Part shown: positions 41,854 to 54,175 of the stretch, one piece after another
How the letters are laid out: every line of letters begins with the position of its first letter
How positions within the stretch are numbered: position 1 is the stretch's first letter
Source: Allolobophora icterica
Lineage: Eukaryota; Annelida; Clitellata; Crassiclitellata; Lumbricidae
Reading direction: 5' to 3'
Assembly: GCA_963556255.1 (NCBI GenBank)
Contig: OY744611.1
Span: 2,880,230 to 2,944,229, forward strand
DNA length: 64,000 nucleotides
The notes under the pieces: model-generated
Database searches by the model: none
What the model was told of the DNA's origin: nothing
Seen by the model: only the letters and a program-made list of their open reading frames with translations
Made by a program: the position numbers and the translations under genes

Positions 41854-43199
41854 CCTAGCGTTTTCTTGTCACAGAACCAGGCAAGGTCAGGAAGATACCG
41901 AGGACGAGTCAGATGAAGTGCCCCATAGTGAGCACGGAGGCGCGCGTTCAAAGTTACGTAAACGGAAAAGCAAACGAAGGTTGCTTGATGAAACGGGTGC
42001 ACCTGACGAAACCAGTGCATTTGAAACGGAAGTTGGAACCCGCAGTGGGCGTGAAAGAGGTTTCCATGAGGATAACGGATGGTTGATAACCGTTCCAAAG
42101 ACTACTGAGGTAGTACAGAACGATGTGAATAACGAGACATTCACACACTGGCGAGAGACCGTTGGTGAGAGTAGGTTTGACAGGTCCAAACCACTCGTCG
42201 ACAATAGATCGGGGAACCTTGTGCAGGTTCAAGTACCTAGTATTGTACGGGGCAGGCAACCTGTACAGTCGAGACAGGCTTGTGATAGGCCAAGAGACAT
42301 TGAGACAGGCCTGAAACCGCGGGGTGACGCCGTAGTGCAGAAAACGAGTGGTGACATCGTGGCGCATCAGCGAAACGAAGGTAATCGAGTACCGTTTACC
42401 AACATGGAAGAAGGTCGCCCAAGACCTGTGACAGATGAGGTAGATTGGCAAGCGGAGATGTCTTACCTGCGACAGAGTGTGGCAATGATGAGTTCGAAAC
42501 TTGAAGAACTGTCTGTTCCTGCTGCTCAGCATGCGAAGTCTTACCGACGCGAGACATCGGGGAAACCTACGGGCCCAGGTTACCAGATGGATCGCCGAGG
42601 GAAGCTGCAGATCGAAGAGCCGGCACGGAGCCGAGGTAACACAGAGACACGTGAGGAAGTTTCGCTTTCGGAAACTTCGGAAAAGTTACGTAGCCGCTAT
42701 CTTCCCGAGGACAGCGGGAGAGAGTCACACGGAAAAACGGCAAAGCAATCGAGTCGACAACGTCTGTTGACAAGAGGAAGAGTTGAGGCGAAATTACGTT
42801 CGTCAGTGAGTTCTTCGGATTCAGACACCGATAGTGTTGGTCCAGAAGAGGCCATGAGAACCGGAGTCTTTGACAGGAAAAACCTCCGCCAACGAGGAAG
42901 ACACGAGAGTTATGAGAAAACTGAAAGGGAGACGTATGGTAAGGAACGTCTACCAGAGTACGAGAGACGCGGTTTAAAACAGGCACTTGATAGAGAAACC
43001 GAGAGAGAATCGAACATGGGAAGAGACAGAGATCATTTGGCCTGGGATGAGACCCACGAGCGGTACTCTAAAGGGCACAAACCAGATTCGAGAAGTCGTA
43101 ATTGTTTTAGGTACGACGAATCTGACAGACCGCCAGAGTCAGGAAAAAGAGATATTCGCGAAGAAGACAGAAGAGTTACGTTCGTCAACGGAAACTCTC

Positions 43200-43664
43200 A
43201 GAGCTCTCGAAAATAAATATAAACGATCGGAGTCCAAAGACTACGCAGGTGGTGAGCCTCGTAGAAAAGGTCAGAGACAGGCTGAGTACATCTCTGATGA
43301 AGACAGTGCAACGTCAGGCGACCGAGAGATGACTACGATGTATTCTAAGTGGCGTACAGGGAAGACGTTGGGTACTCTGAGGGGACAGAGTCGGCACCGG
43401 TCAGTGGTGAGGACAGACGAGGGAAACGAGTCCCGGAGTAACGATGAGGACAACCGGAGAGGAAATCCCAAGAAGAGTGTCGGAAGATCACTTGTTACGC
43501 GGACAAGAGGCGAAGACCGATCGGATCGCGGTATACGAATCAAGCTAGAGAAGTACGACGGCAAGTCAGCGATCGCAGCCTTTCTAGCAAAGTTCGAAGT
43601 TTGTGCACGGTGCAACCGGTGGAGTGATCAGGAAAAAGCAGACCAGTTAATGTGTGCCCTTTCG
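43200..43664 (+). pseudogene. gag matrix/capsid-N part, in a second frame
   Basis: Open frame overlapping the end of the previous one, with KLEKYDGKSAIAAFLAKFEV and WSDQEKADQLMCAL. This is the start of a Ty3/Gypsy capsid (retrotrans-gag) domain. It is cut at 43,665 by a 79-nt insertion that brings a stop (43,680-43,682). The capsid domain resumes at 43,744 in the pol frame. Confidence 0.75.
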
Positions 43665-43743
43665 GATCGAAAGCATCATTAAATAGGCTGTCGCTATCAC
43701 GGTTCTCATCGTTTTGGCGTACGTGCAGGGTGCCGAGATTGTT
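43665..43743 (+). repeat. 79-nt segment duplicated from the element's 3' region
   Basis: Starts GATCGAAAGCATCATTAAAT and ends GCCGAGATTGTT. The same sequence (81 nt; one substitution and a 2-nt length difference) is at 49,188-49,268. Its length is 3n+1, so it shifts the gag frame. Confidence 0.9.
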
Positions 43744-46700
43744 ACGGGTCCCGCTTCGCAGCTGTTGTGGGACATGGGTGCACAGAGGGACGTGTCTTGG
43801 CGAGAACTTGTTGAGCGGCTTAAGGCCCGGTACGGGTCTGATGACCAAACTAGCCTATATCGGATGAAACTTCGCACTTACCGGCAGGCTCACGGAGAAA
43901 CGCTGAGTAGTGTAGTGCAGGAAGTACGGAGGCTAATGGCTTTGGCATACCCAGGACCAACAAGTGATATCGTCGAGACGGTCGCTTGTGACGCTTTCAT
44001 TGATGCACTGGCAAACCAGGATTTGGGGCAGAAGGTGCGCGAGCGAGAACCAGTTAACCTCGAAGCGGCGTATAAACATGCGGTGAGGTTGGATGCCTAT
44101 GGTCGATCTTCGACACAAGGTGGTGATTTAGACCGGAGACACGCGAGAGTTAAAGTTACCATGGAAGACCGAAAAGACTCGAGCACTGAGGGGCAACAGT
44201 CTCGTCGTCTAGAAGATCTCGAGCGAAAGATTAAAAATCTTTCAAGAGAACTTGATCGAGTGACAATAAATCAGAATTTGGGCATCGTTCCGAGAAAACC
44301 TCATGAAAGGGAGAACAGTTCTGATCTAGCTGTGGGAGATCAGAGGACAACCGAACCGAATGTGGGATGGCGACGGATTTATCCGCCCACACGGTTGCGT
44401 AACCCGGATATCGAATGCTACTTGTGCAAACGAAAAGGACACATGAAGCGATATTGTCCTCAGAGAAACGCTGAGACGAATGGTGCAACCGGTACCAGTG
44501 AACCTACAAAGGCTGAACCGATACAAGAGGAAACCCAAAACCGACTGGTCAAAGGCAGTAGGGTGGCCTACGTGGTTGCGAGACTGGCAGGAAAACGTAT
44601 ACACTGTCTACTTGATTCTGGAAGTGAAATGTCACTTGTGCCACGACGTTTCGTGCTAGACGCTGTGCTAGTACCGTCAGAACAGCGACTCCTAGCCGCT
44701 AATGGAAGTCAGATTAAGGTGGATGGTGAAACTAACCTTAAGATTCGGATCGGAAAGCAGGTGTACCCTGTACCCTGTCTAGTTACAGACCAAGTGACAG
44801 AAGTGATCTTGGGGTTATCTTGGCTGGAAGCCAATCAGGCAAGATGGGACTTCGCAAGTCGATGCGTTTTCCTTGGGAGCGAGAAGATCCCTCTGAAAGA
44901 GGTCGTTACCGAGTCCATGTGCCGGAGAGTTATTGTGCAAGAGGACATAATAGTTCCTCCAAGGAGCGAAGTCGACGTTCCAGCTTGGGTAGTATACCCG
45001 CATTTCCAAAAAGATAACGAAGATTGGACGACCATTCCAATGGAATTATCAAAAGATTTGATAATCGGACGTACGTTGGTGACAGGAAGAGACACGGAAG
45101 TGTGGATCAGGATGTTGAATGTTGGAGACAGAGATTCGCTAGTCAAGAAACGGACTGAATGTCCGCTGGAGCGAGTGAACGTAGTCGATGTGACAGTTAA
45201 TCGAGCCAGAACGGAGTCGTATGATGAGCCTTACCGAAGCGAAAATCCGGAGAAGCCTATGGGCCCAGGTTATCCGGAGGAACGCCGAGGAAAGCAGCAA
45301 AGTACGATTGACCGGTTTGGATCGAAGATTAGTACAACGACCAGTGTGGCGGAGCAGACGCTCAACCCACTTGCCGAACAGACCCTAAAACGACTATGGG
45401 AAGAAGTGCCAGCAGACATTTCGGAAGAAGAGCGAATCAGGTTACGAAAACTTGTGCTAACGTACAGCACAACGTTTTCCCTTAACGAAAGTGATAACGG
45501 ATTCACTTCGGTGATCCAACACGAGATCGATACGGGACAGGAGAAACCAGTTCGGCAACCTTTGAGACGTCAACCGCTTTCCATGTTACCGGAAGTTGAT
45601 CGTCAGGTAGAAGACATGTTGAGACAAGGAATCATTGAACCTTCGATATCGGAATGGGCATCCAATGTCGTAATGGTTAAGAAAAAGGATGGCAGTATGC
45701 GTTTCTGTATCGATTACAGGCAACTGAACCTGAAGACACGGAAAGATGCTCATCCGTTACCCCTTATCCGCGAGAGTTTAGATACCCTGGGTGGCGCCAG
45801 ATGGTACAGTACGTTCGATTTGAGAGCAGGTTATCACCAGATGGCCTTGCACCCAAGAGACAAACACAAGACCGGGTTCGTTACGAGAAGGGGCAGCTTT
45901 CAATTCAAAGTGTTACCTTTCGGATTGTGCAATAGTCCGGCCTCGTTTTGTCGACTAATGAACTTAGTCTTGACAGGGCTAAACTATGACATCTGTCTGG
46001 TTTACTTGGATGACATAATTGTGTTCTCGAGGGACGTAGAGACGCACATGCAACGTCTAGAGATGATTTTCAGGAGATTACAAGAGTATAATCTCAAGCT
46101 GAAACCATCCAAATGTTACCTGTTACAACAGAGAGTATTGTTTCTTGGTCACGTTTTGAGTGAAGAAGGGGTCGCGACGGATCCGAGCAAGATCAAGGCC
46201 GTAGAAGAATGGTCTGCTCCTCGGAACTTGAGGCAAGTCAGATCCTTCGTTGGTCTTTGCTCCTATTACCGACGTTTCATACATGATTTCGCGGTGGTAG
46301 CTCAACCACTTCATTTCCTGACCAGGAAAAATGTACCGTTCCATTGGACTGACGAATGTCAGGGAGCTTTCGAAGAACTTAAACGAAAGTTGGTTTCCGC
46401 ACCTATACTTGGGTTACCGAACGACGAGGGCCAGTACATCCTAGATACGGATGCCTCGGCATACGCCATTGGAGCGGTGTTATCGCAAGTACAAGAAGGA
46501 GAAGAGACAGTGATTTGTTACGCGAGTCGGCTCTTGTCGACGGCGGAACGGAACTATAACGTTACCAGGCGAGAGTTGTTAGCTGTGGTGTATTTCTTGA
46601 AAGAGTTTCGTCAGTACTTACTGGGTAGTAAATTCCTACTCAGAACAGACCACTCCGCACTTCAGTGGTTACGCAGAACACCGGAACCGATTGGCCAACA

Positions 46701-48417
46701 GGCTCGTTGGTTAGAGATGATAGAGGAGTTTGACATGGAGATATGTCACAGACCGGGAGCAAAACACGGTAACGCAGACGCGATGTCTAGAGGTCCGGGT
46801 GAGGAACAACCTAAAGTGGTTACCATGAGAGTTACGAATGAAGACGTGATGTGGGCACGTCCGATCGGAGAAGTAACGCGCTCCGAGGTTACCAGTGAAG
46901 ATACAGGCCAGGAAATCCGTTGGACAAAGGAGTTTCTTCGAAGAGAACAGCAGAGCGATTGCAATATTGGTACGGTCCTTGGTTGGAAGGAGTCGAAGCA
47001 TCATCCAACACAGGCAGAACTATCACCTGCTAGCGGAGAGGTGAAAGTGTTGGTGAGCAACTGGAATCAGCTGGAAGTCCTGCAAGGAGTGTTACACAGA
47101 GGCTGGATTCAGGGTAACACAGGAAAAGCTGAGCGATCTCAGTTAGTTGTGCCCTTATCTCTACGGCAAGAGATGCTTCAGTTAACACACGCAAGCTTTG
47201 CCGGAGGACATTTCGGGATTCGGAAGAGTTTAACTCAGTTGCAACGTCGGGCGTATTGGCCGAGTTGGAAGGACGATGTTAGACGGTTCTGCCAAAGGTG
47301 CGATCGCTGTGCTCGTTATCGAAGGGAGAAACCTCCAAGACAGGGTTACATGCAGACTCCTGTGGTCGGTGAACCAATGGAGAGATTCGGAATTGATATA
47401 ACTGGTCCGCATCCTGTATCAAGTAAAGGCAACAAATACATACTGACAGCGATAGATTACTTCTCGAGATGGGCTGAAGCTCTGCCTATCAGAAACCAAG
47501 AGGCCGTTACTGTGGCAGAATCGCTTATGGTACACGTGTTCTCGAGGTTTGGTATGCCACGCCAGATCCTGACGGATCAGGGACCGTGTTTTGAGTCGAA
47601 GTTATTCAAAGAGCTGTGTAAACGCATGGAGATTGATAAAGTACGTACAACTCCATATCGACCCTCTGGTAACGGAATGATCGAAAGGTTCCACAGAACA
47701 CTGAACATGTTGATCGGAAAGGTAGTGTCGGAACGACAAAAGGATTGGGATGTTCATGTACCATATGTAATGGCGGCATATCGAGGTACTGAACATGAAG
47801 CGACCCAACGGACACCTAATTTCCTGTTCCTGGGAAGAGAGAACCATACGCCATTAGACTTGATTCTAGCCCAAGTTACAGAGTTCGAGAGACCGTCTTA
47901 CAGTGACATGGAAGAGTACGTGGAGAAACAGAAAGAGAAAATGGAACGATCGTATCGGCTTGTACGAGAACAGTTAAAGAGAGTAGCAGAAAGAAGGAAA
48001 AAAGCCTACGATTTGAGAGTGAGACCTAGCAAGTTCGCTCAAGGAGATTGGGTTTACTATTACTACCCTCGGCTAAGAAGTGGAAGGAAGACAAAATGGG
48101 CTCGCTATTACGCCGGCCCATTCTTGGTTATTCAAGTGCTCAGTCCGTGTCTGTACCGGATTCAGAAGAGTCCGAAATCCACGCTAATGGTTGTGCACGT
48201 GGATAAATTGAAGCCGTTTTACGGTAAACCTCCGAGTACCTGGTTACCGGAGAGGGACAGAAATCTTGAGTTACCTACAGTAGACTGGCCAGTCCTGGCT
48301 CAAGATTCTAATGCAGAACATGAACCAGAGGAACCTTCAGAAAATCCAGACGAGACCGCTGATCCAGAATTGCCACCTGGACGACGGACGAGACGAAGAC
48401 CTCGCTTGGATGGATGA
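43744..48417 (+). CDS. pol: Gypsy gag C-terminus and pol polyprotein
   Basis: The open frame spans 43,714-48,417, but homology starts after the 79-nt insertion. Positions are in the 1,567-residue frame. The capsid remainder (SQLLWDMGAQRDVSW, then LKARYGSDDQ) reaches about residue 150, and a CCHC knuckle (CYLCKRKGHMKRYC) is at 235. Retropepsin (CLLDSGSEMSLV) is near 300 and RT runs at about 640-810 with FGLCNSPASF and VYLDDIIVF. RNase H (LDTDASAYAIGAVLS) is near 910. Integrase has an HHCC zinc motif (H-AGGHFGIRK, CQRCDRCARY) near 1,160-1,200 and a D-D-E core (FGIDITGPH, LTDQGPCFES, GNGMIERFH). A GPF-type C-terminal domain (YYAGPFLVIQ) follows. All catalytic residues are present. Confidence 0.95.
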   Translation, partial: TGPASQLLWDMGAQRDVSWRELVERLKARYGSDDQTSLYRMKLRTYRQAHGETLSSVVQEVRRLMALAYPGPTSDIVETVACDAFIDALANQDLGQKVREREPVNLEAAYKHAVRLDAYGRSSTQGGDLDRRHARVKVTMEDRKDSSTEGQQSRRLEDLERKIKNLSRELDRVTINQNLGIVPRKPHERENSSDLAVGDQRTTEPNVGWRRIYPPTRLRNPDIECYLCKRKGHMKRYCPQRNAETNGATGTSEPTKAEPIQEETQNRLVKGSRVAYVVARLAGKRIHCLLDSGSEMSLVPRRFVLDAVLVPSEQRLLAANGSQIKVDGETNLKIRIGKQVYPVPCLVTDQVTEVILGLSWLEANQARWDFASRCVFLGSEKIPLKEVVTESMCRRVIVQEDIIVPPRSEVDVPAWVVYPHFQKDNEDWTTIPMELSKDLIIGRTLVTGRDTEVWIRMLNVGDRDSLVKKRTECPLERVNVVDVTVNRARTESYDEPYRSENPEKPMGPGYPEERRGKQQSTIDRFGSKISTTTSVAEQTLNPLAEQTLKRLWEEVPADISEEERIRLRKLVLTYSTTFSLNESDNGFTSVIQHEIDTGQEKPVRQPLRRQPLSMLPEVDRQVEDMLRQGIIEPSISEWASNVVMVKKKDGSMRFCIDYRQLNLKTRKDAHPLPLIRESLDTLGGARWYSTFDLRAGYHQMALHPRDKHKTGFVTRRGSFQFKVLPFGLCNSPASFCRLMNLVLTGLNYDICLVYLDDIIVFSRDVETHMQRLEMIFRRLQEYNLKLKPSKCYLLQQRVLFLGHVLSEEGVATDPSKIKAVEEWSAPRNLRQVRSFVGLCSYYRRFIHDFAVVAQPLHFLTRKNVPFHWTDECQGAFEELKRKLVSAPILGLPNDEGQYILDTDASAYAIGAVLSQVQEGEETVICYASRLLSTAERNYNVTRRELLAVVYFLKEFRQYLLGSKFLLRTDHSALQWLRRTPEPIGQQARWLEMIEEFDMEICHRPGAKHGNADAMSRGPGEEQPKVVTMRVTNEDVMWARPIGEVTRSEVTSEDTGQEIRWTKEFLRREQQSDCNIGTVLGWKESKHHPTQAELSPASGEVKVLVSNWNQLEVLQGVLHRGWIQGNTGKAERSQLVVPLSLRQEMLQLTHASFAGGHFGIRKSLTQLQRRAYWPSWKDDVRRFCQRCDRCARYRREKPPRQGYMQTPVVGEPMERFGIDITGPHPVSSKGNKYILTAIDYFSRWAEALPIRNQEAVTVAESLMVHVFSRFGMPRQILTDQGPCFESKLFKELCKRMEIDKVRTTPYRPSGNGMIERFHRTLNMLIGKVVSERQKDWDVHVPYVMAAYRGTEHEATQRTPNFLFLGRENHTPLDLILAQVTEFERPSYSDMEEYVEKQKEKMERSYRLVREQLKRVAERRKKAYDLRVRPSKFAQGDWVYYYYPRLRSGRKTKWARYYAGPFLVIQVLSPCLYRIQKSPKSTLMVVHVDKLKPFYGKPPSTWLPERDRNLELPTVDWPVLAQDSNAEHEPEEPSENPDETADPELPPGRRTRRRPRLDG

Positions 48418-49393
48418 CTACGACTGTAGAAGTCCTTGTTAGTGACCTTCTGAAGCAGACGTGTATCTAGGACCAACTAGATGAACGCTTAATTGCGTTG
48501 GTTTCATTGACTATTCGAGACCCATGTTTCAGTTGCCCTTTTGATGAGAGTATTTCTTTTGAGCGGTATCTGGGAGCATACAGTACCTGTGCTACCGGCA
48601 ACGCTTAATTGCGTTGGTTTTACAGATTGTCAGTGAATGACTGTTTAAGTTTCCTTTTGATGATATGTTTTCGGTTAAACATTGGATTAGTGGTTAGTAC
48701 TGAAACGAGTAAAGATTCCAGTACTAGAACGCTTCATTGCGTTGGTTCTACAAGCGAACTATTGGAGAACCATGTTACCGTTTCCTTGTGATGACAGAGT
48801 TTCTTTTCGACAGTATAATGCTCGTAACAACGAGTGTTAAGGAAATTCGGGGCAATGCGATTTCCTTGGTTACCGTTTCATGATACTTTAGTGCGCTACC
48901 TTAGTGCGCACTTAGGATAGAGCATCATGCGATAGAAGCATATGTTAGGACTTAGATCATGTGCGTAAATATGATAACTTGTACTTTTATTTTGCTTTCA
49001 CGATTTTGACGTGGTACCGGGAGTGACTGATCGACGATGGTTACCAGATCGGGAGACAGTGGGCGACTTTTCTCTCCTTAAGTTCTCCTGGCCCTTGGGG
49101 TCCGGTAGAGCTCAGGTTCATGATAGAGGGCCTGTTAAGGTTGGCGATTTGTCAGGTACGACAGGTTGCCAGTAGGGTGGTGGTTCCGATCGAAAGCATC
49201 ATTAAATAGGCTGTCGCTATCACGGTTCTTATCGTTGTTTGGCGTACGTGCAGGGTGCCGAGATTGTTGATATTCCGCCCTATAGCCAAAGGTGCATTTG
49301 GTTCCTTGTTCTCTAAGTGGATCTGGGTTGGGGATGTTCCTGTCACGTTTGATTAAGGTCCCCGATTTTGGCAGAGATGCTCCGCATCTAAGT
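48418..49393 (+). other. Gypsy 3' untranslated region with spaced hairpin repeats
   Basis: Three copies of AACGCTTAATTGCGTT (48,484; 48,600; third with one change at 48,728), each followed by TGGTT and later by a CCTTTTGATGA-like word. They form ~120-base repeat units. The word itself can fold as a 5-bp stem. The 81-nt segment shared with gag is at 49,188-49,268. Confidence 0.75.
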
Positions 49394-49406
49394 AAGGTGG
49401 GGAGAG
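49394..49406 (+). other. polypurine tract
   Basis: AAGGTGGGGAGAG-type purine run immediately before the 3' LTR, the expected plus-strand primer. Confidence 0.7.
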
Positions 49407-51622
49407 TGTGGCGGTCAAGGCCGCAGTGCGTAAGTGGGAGGATTTATTTTATGCGAATAGCATCGTTTTCTTTAAGTTTACATGCGAAGGGAACAGCATC
49501 GTTTCTCTTTATTTTTCATGCGAAGGCCCAGTATCGATCATTTAATTTTTATTTAATTTCAATAGGCGACTGTCCAGCAACGACCGTGCTAGGGAAGCCC
49601 GATCGACGGTGTAAGGCCAGCGCATAGCGAGCAGACGCGTTAATTCGGGATGCATAGAGCCTGCCTCACGGTGTGCTGCTTTATACGTGAAGAGTTGGTT
49701 CGACTCTTCATACATAGCAATACTGTCAAACAGCGTTGTTGGTTAGCGATTCAGTTACCGATTTAAATATACTGCACTCAGTGTGGTAGGCGAGTGATTT
49801 TGGTTACGACAGAGTCAGAGTTCGAGTTTCCGGTTAGTACAAATATATTTACGGACGAAAGGGGCGTCCGAATAATATAATCAGGCGATCCCGAGTACAG
49901 CTAAAGAAGTTCACTGTTGGGAGACGGGCCGACAGCGCCGATCCCTCAGTTGATCGCGAAGCGGGCTAGATCCCGATCGTGGGAAATCTACGGCTGAGTA
50001 ATACTCGGGGAAGGATACCGTTGATACACAGGAAAACCAATTCAGTGTGAGATCGAAAACCAGGGTGAATTTGGCGACGGGCAGGAAAGTCCCTCTTGGG
50101 TTTTGAAGAACTCCGCGATCGGAGCTTGTCCGGTAACCCATGAGAGTAGAGGTGACCTTCTTAAGGTAGCCATTTTCTGGAATTCTGAAATCCTTGAAAC
50201 CAAGAGTAAATTTGGCGTCGGGCAAGGAAATCCCTCTTGGAGTTTGAAGAACTCCAAGATCCGACAGTGTTTGGTTTTATCCACTGAGAAGAGTTTTACG
50301 CGATTTCGGCGTACTCGACACAAGGGAAGTTTTACGCGCTTTCGGCGTACTCGGCCGGGAGAGTTTTACGCGACTTCGGCGTCATCGGCTGGGAGAGTTT
50401 TACGCGACTTCGGCACTCGGTGAAGTGACCGTCGGGATACCTGAAAAGACCAATTTAGTACAAAAACGATATTAAGGGTAAATTTGGCGACAGGCAGGAA
50501 ATTCCCTCTTGGGGTTTGAAGAACTCCGCGATCGGAGCTTGTCCGGTTACCTGTGGGAGTAAGCGTGACCCTCGTTAGGGAACCAAAATTCGGAAATTCT
50601 TGGGAACAAAATTCAGGACATTCTGGTAACCTTACGGGGTCGGCGTTACATTTGGATTGTGACACTTGGATGGCTGACACGCCGGTGGAGCGTTGGAGGG
50701 GCTCCATCGCCCGGTAACTAAAAATAGTTACTGGGAAAGACCACTGTTACCGAAAGACCGCAGTACGGGAAAAGACCGCCCGACAACTGATTACAGTGCG
50801 GTAGGACCAGGAAAAACGATAGAGTCAGGAAAATCTTGTATTCAAACCAATCGTTATTCAGAGCAAATAACTTGGTGATCGAAACACGTAGTTCCGAGAA
50901 CTGACCGAAGTGCGAAGTAGGGCCCACCTCGTGCGCCGGTCGGAACACAGTTCTGCGTGCGGTTAGGGAGGTTTTAGACCTAGAACCTGTCCTAGCAGAA
51001 GAGAGTGTCGTGAGACCAGTATACCGCGTTAATATTACACGTGTATATATTATCGCAAGATGTTCGCGTGTTTGAGACGGCACGACGTGACGACTCGTCA
51101 GATGTACACCTTGTCCTCTCGGACAAGAGAACGTTCAGGGTTTTCCCCTATTGACGATAACTCGAGAGTCATGAGATGCAGAATGGTACGTGAGGGTTCG
51201 GTTAAGGCGGAGAAAAAGAGGAAGTCTTTGACTAAGAGATCTCACAGGAAGCTGAGGACTCCTGCCGGCAAGAGAGCGAACCCTGTTCTAAAGGACGGCC
51301 ATCCTGAGGACGAGGACGTTGCCCACCCGGCGACCGCGGCAGTGGCAGAGTCCGAAAGTGAGATGGAGCTTGACAGCGACACTGTTCGCAAACAAGCGAT
51401 ACCCTCGGGACCTCCTCTTGGAGAAATGGGCATTGAGAGCGGAGACAGGGAACCGCTCGTCTACAGCAGAAGTAGACAGGATAGTGACCCGGGCGACTCC
51501 AGAAGGTCGGTTGGCTGGAGCCGAACCCAGCCCGACGACGAAGCAGCGTCTCGGGTAAGACCGACACAAATTGGTACCACGTCTGATGAAGGGTTAGTTG
51601 ATCTCGAGCGACGAACGTCACA
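49407..51622 (+). repeat. 3' LTR
   Basis: Matches the 5' LTR over 2,216 bases. The gag-leader frame starting at 51,060 runs out into flanking DNA and stops at 51,659. Confidence 0.95.
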
Positions 51623-51659
51623 TATATATATACGGTTAAATGTATTTTCTTATACATGA

Positions 51660-52092
51660 AAATAAAAGTTAATTTTTGTATTAAATTTTAATTAAATTTT
51701 CGAATGAAATTGCATTCCGGTAATTGTAATTTTATGTATATAATTTTCTTATAATATATACAGTATTCTAAAAATCTAACGACAGACAATTTTAAGTTTC
51801 AACAAATGTGCGGATGTTCTATCGAGGCTTATAGATGTTACTCTGAAGCAGACCTAATACACAGAAACCATTAAGCTGTTTTGGACCTTTCGATGCGGGG
51901 TCAAAGTAACAACTTATATTTCAGAAGTCGTTATTTGCTACACGTTATCAAACACAACCCAGACCAACGACTTGCGTTTTCGGACTTCGGTTGTTCTGTT
52001 TATTGTTGGTTTATCTCCAGTGCAAAAAATGATATGTTTACGGGGTTGTAACTTCCAATGAACACATCAGCCGCAACTCCATTACTGTCTGA
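51660..52092. other. no recognisable gene
   Basis: AT-rich flank of the Gypsy insertion; no motif seen. Confidence 0.5.
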
Positions 52093-52136
52093 ATCATCAT
52101 CATCATCGCCAAAATCATCAACTCCATCATAATGAC

Positions 52137-52197
<61 letters not shown>

Positions 52198-52285
52198 GTT
52201 GTCGTCATCATCGTCGTCGTCATCATCATTATCGTCATCGTCATCATTATCATTATCACCATAATCACCACCTCCATCATAATGA
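52093..52285. repeat. ATC trinucleotide microsatellite
   Basis: (ATC)n with GTC variants. It ends in a short inverted repeat (CACCTCCATCAT / ATGATGGAGGTG). Confidence 0.95.
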
Positions 52286-52445
52286 TGGAGGTGGTGATTG
52301 CGCTTGCCTGGAGCGTTAGAAGGCTGTTCAGCGGGCGGGCATGTTCCTTCACTGTCCGTTCGGGTGGAGCGAAAATGGGAAAAACATTTTTTTAGGCAAT
52401 CGCTTTCTAATAGCGATGGAAAGTTGCCAGCATGTTAGTGTAAAT

Positions 52446-53652
52446 CAGTGGTTTTCAATCGGGGTTCCGCGAAACCCAAGGGTTCATCGGGCGTCGGCCA
52501 GGGGTTCCTCGGCAGTTCAAAATAAAATTTTAAAACATCAACTGAATGATTCAGAAAAGGATTAGCAATGATGAGAATTCTTCACAGCTTTCAGTCATTC
52601 TTGCTTGACATAATTCAATGTTAAAATAATTAACACTACTACGCAATTGTTGCATTTTATTTGTCGTTATATTACATACGTAGGCTATACCCATATATGG
52701 GGCCTACAAGAGTCTACTCATAAATTTTAATTTGGAAGAGGCATAACTTATGCGTCAAAAGGGAATTCTCTAGATAGTTTCCAAATGTCATTTAGACAAA
52801 GTAGGTTACCAGGACATTTTACCGTTTACTTTGAAACATTTGGACGCTTTGTCCAACAGTCTCAATAACTATTTTCCATCAGTACCCGCTGAGCAGATAC
52901 GATTGGGTTATAGAAACCTATTTGTAGAAATTAATTCTTCTTTGGATCAGTTCACTTTGAAAGAGAATAAGAACTCGCTGAAATCGCGATTGATGTAATG
53001 CTCAACGTGGAGGGCTAGACTTGGACTCGTTTTCGATATTGGTCAAAAAGGAATATCCATCTATTGCTCAGAAAGATTTGCAAAATTCTAATGCAGTTTT
53101 TGACTAGTTACCTATGCGATTTCGGATTTTCTGCCACGACAACCACACAAAAAACAGCGAGAACGCCTCGAGATCGTGTCTGTTGAGGACAAAATGATTA
53201 CGGGTTTGTCTGTGATTCCTTCGAGAATTAAACTCTCACGCTGAAGCCATCAGGCCCAAATTTTACACTAAACCTGATGAAAATTACTTGCAGCACAGCG
53301 TTTCTATAACACTGTTGCAGAGTATTTTAATATTCTATCCATCTGTTGGAAATAGTTCCTGGTGAAATAGGCCTACAATAAAAATGCTGTTGTTCAGTAG
53401 CATTGTTTTTGTACACTAGACTTGAGTGCAAAGGTATATACTTGCAATGTGATATTATACCTGCACTAGCAGCATAGGTGCAAATAACCGATATTAAAAG
53501 TTCAAAATTCTAAAATCTAAATATTATCCGAACATTAGAAATAACAATTACATTCAATCTAGCAATATTGGATGGATGAAACGCGCTGGGTTCCGTGAGC
53601 CAATGAGCGCATGTGTAGGGTTCCGTCGCCACAAAAAGGTTGAAAACCACTG
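52446..53652. mobile_element. hAT-type MITE, 8-bp duplication GTGTAAAT
   Basis: Begins CAGTGGTTTTCAATC, ends GGTTGAAAACCACTG, and is flanked on both sides by GTGTAAAT (52,438-52,445 and 53,653-53,660). The 8-bp duplication and CAG ends are hAT hallmarks. It has no transposase frame. Confidence 0.9.
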
Positions 53653-53660
53653 GTGTAAAT

Positions 53661-54175
53661 AGTGCTCAAAATATTTGCTTTGCCCTCTACCGGCGGTAAA
53701 ATATTTACCGTATGAAATTCTTTCAAAACGTCAATGTAGTGCATTATTTTTTTATTTCTTGAACTGACTCTCGGCGAACGGTTACAATTTATGAAATTCA
53801 CGTTCAAATCAGTTGCGGAAATCGCATCTGGTATGCTACCGGATTATGGAATTGTAACCAGCAAGCGTAACTTTGATCTATAAAGTGTGGTGGGGGTACT
53901 AATTTCTTACATAAACGAAGCAACGCGCTGACTGCGATCTCTGGGAAGGCACAATAATAAAATATTGATTGGCATTGTTCAAAAAGTGGGGTATGGTACC
54001 CCCAGTTCAAAAAGTGGGGGAGGTACGGGTACCCCCGTACCACCCACAAACAATGCCTATGATTGTAACGCCTAATGAAAAATGCAGTGACGTTACTGAA
54101 AGGAAGAAAATTAGGAGAGAACGAAAGAAGTACCGAAGCTCTGTTCAAGCAAGATGCGCCAGTATACGACTGTGA
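53661..54175. other. unassigned; short palindromic GTACC repeat
   Basis: At 53,975-54,050 there are two TTCAAAAAGTGGGG units and a GGTACGGGTACCCCCGTACC palindrome. No gene seen. Confidence 0.5.

Noticed and set aside
52038..52395. Met/Ile-rich frames
   Set aside because: Translation of the ATC microsatellite.
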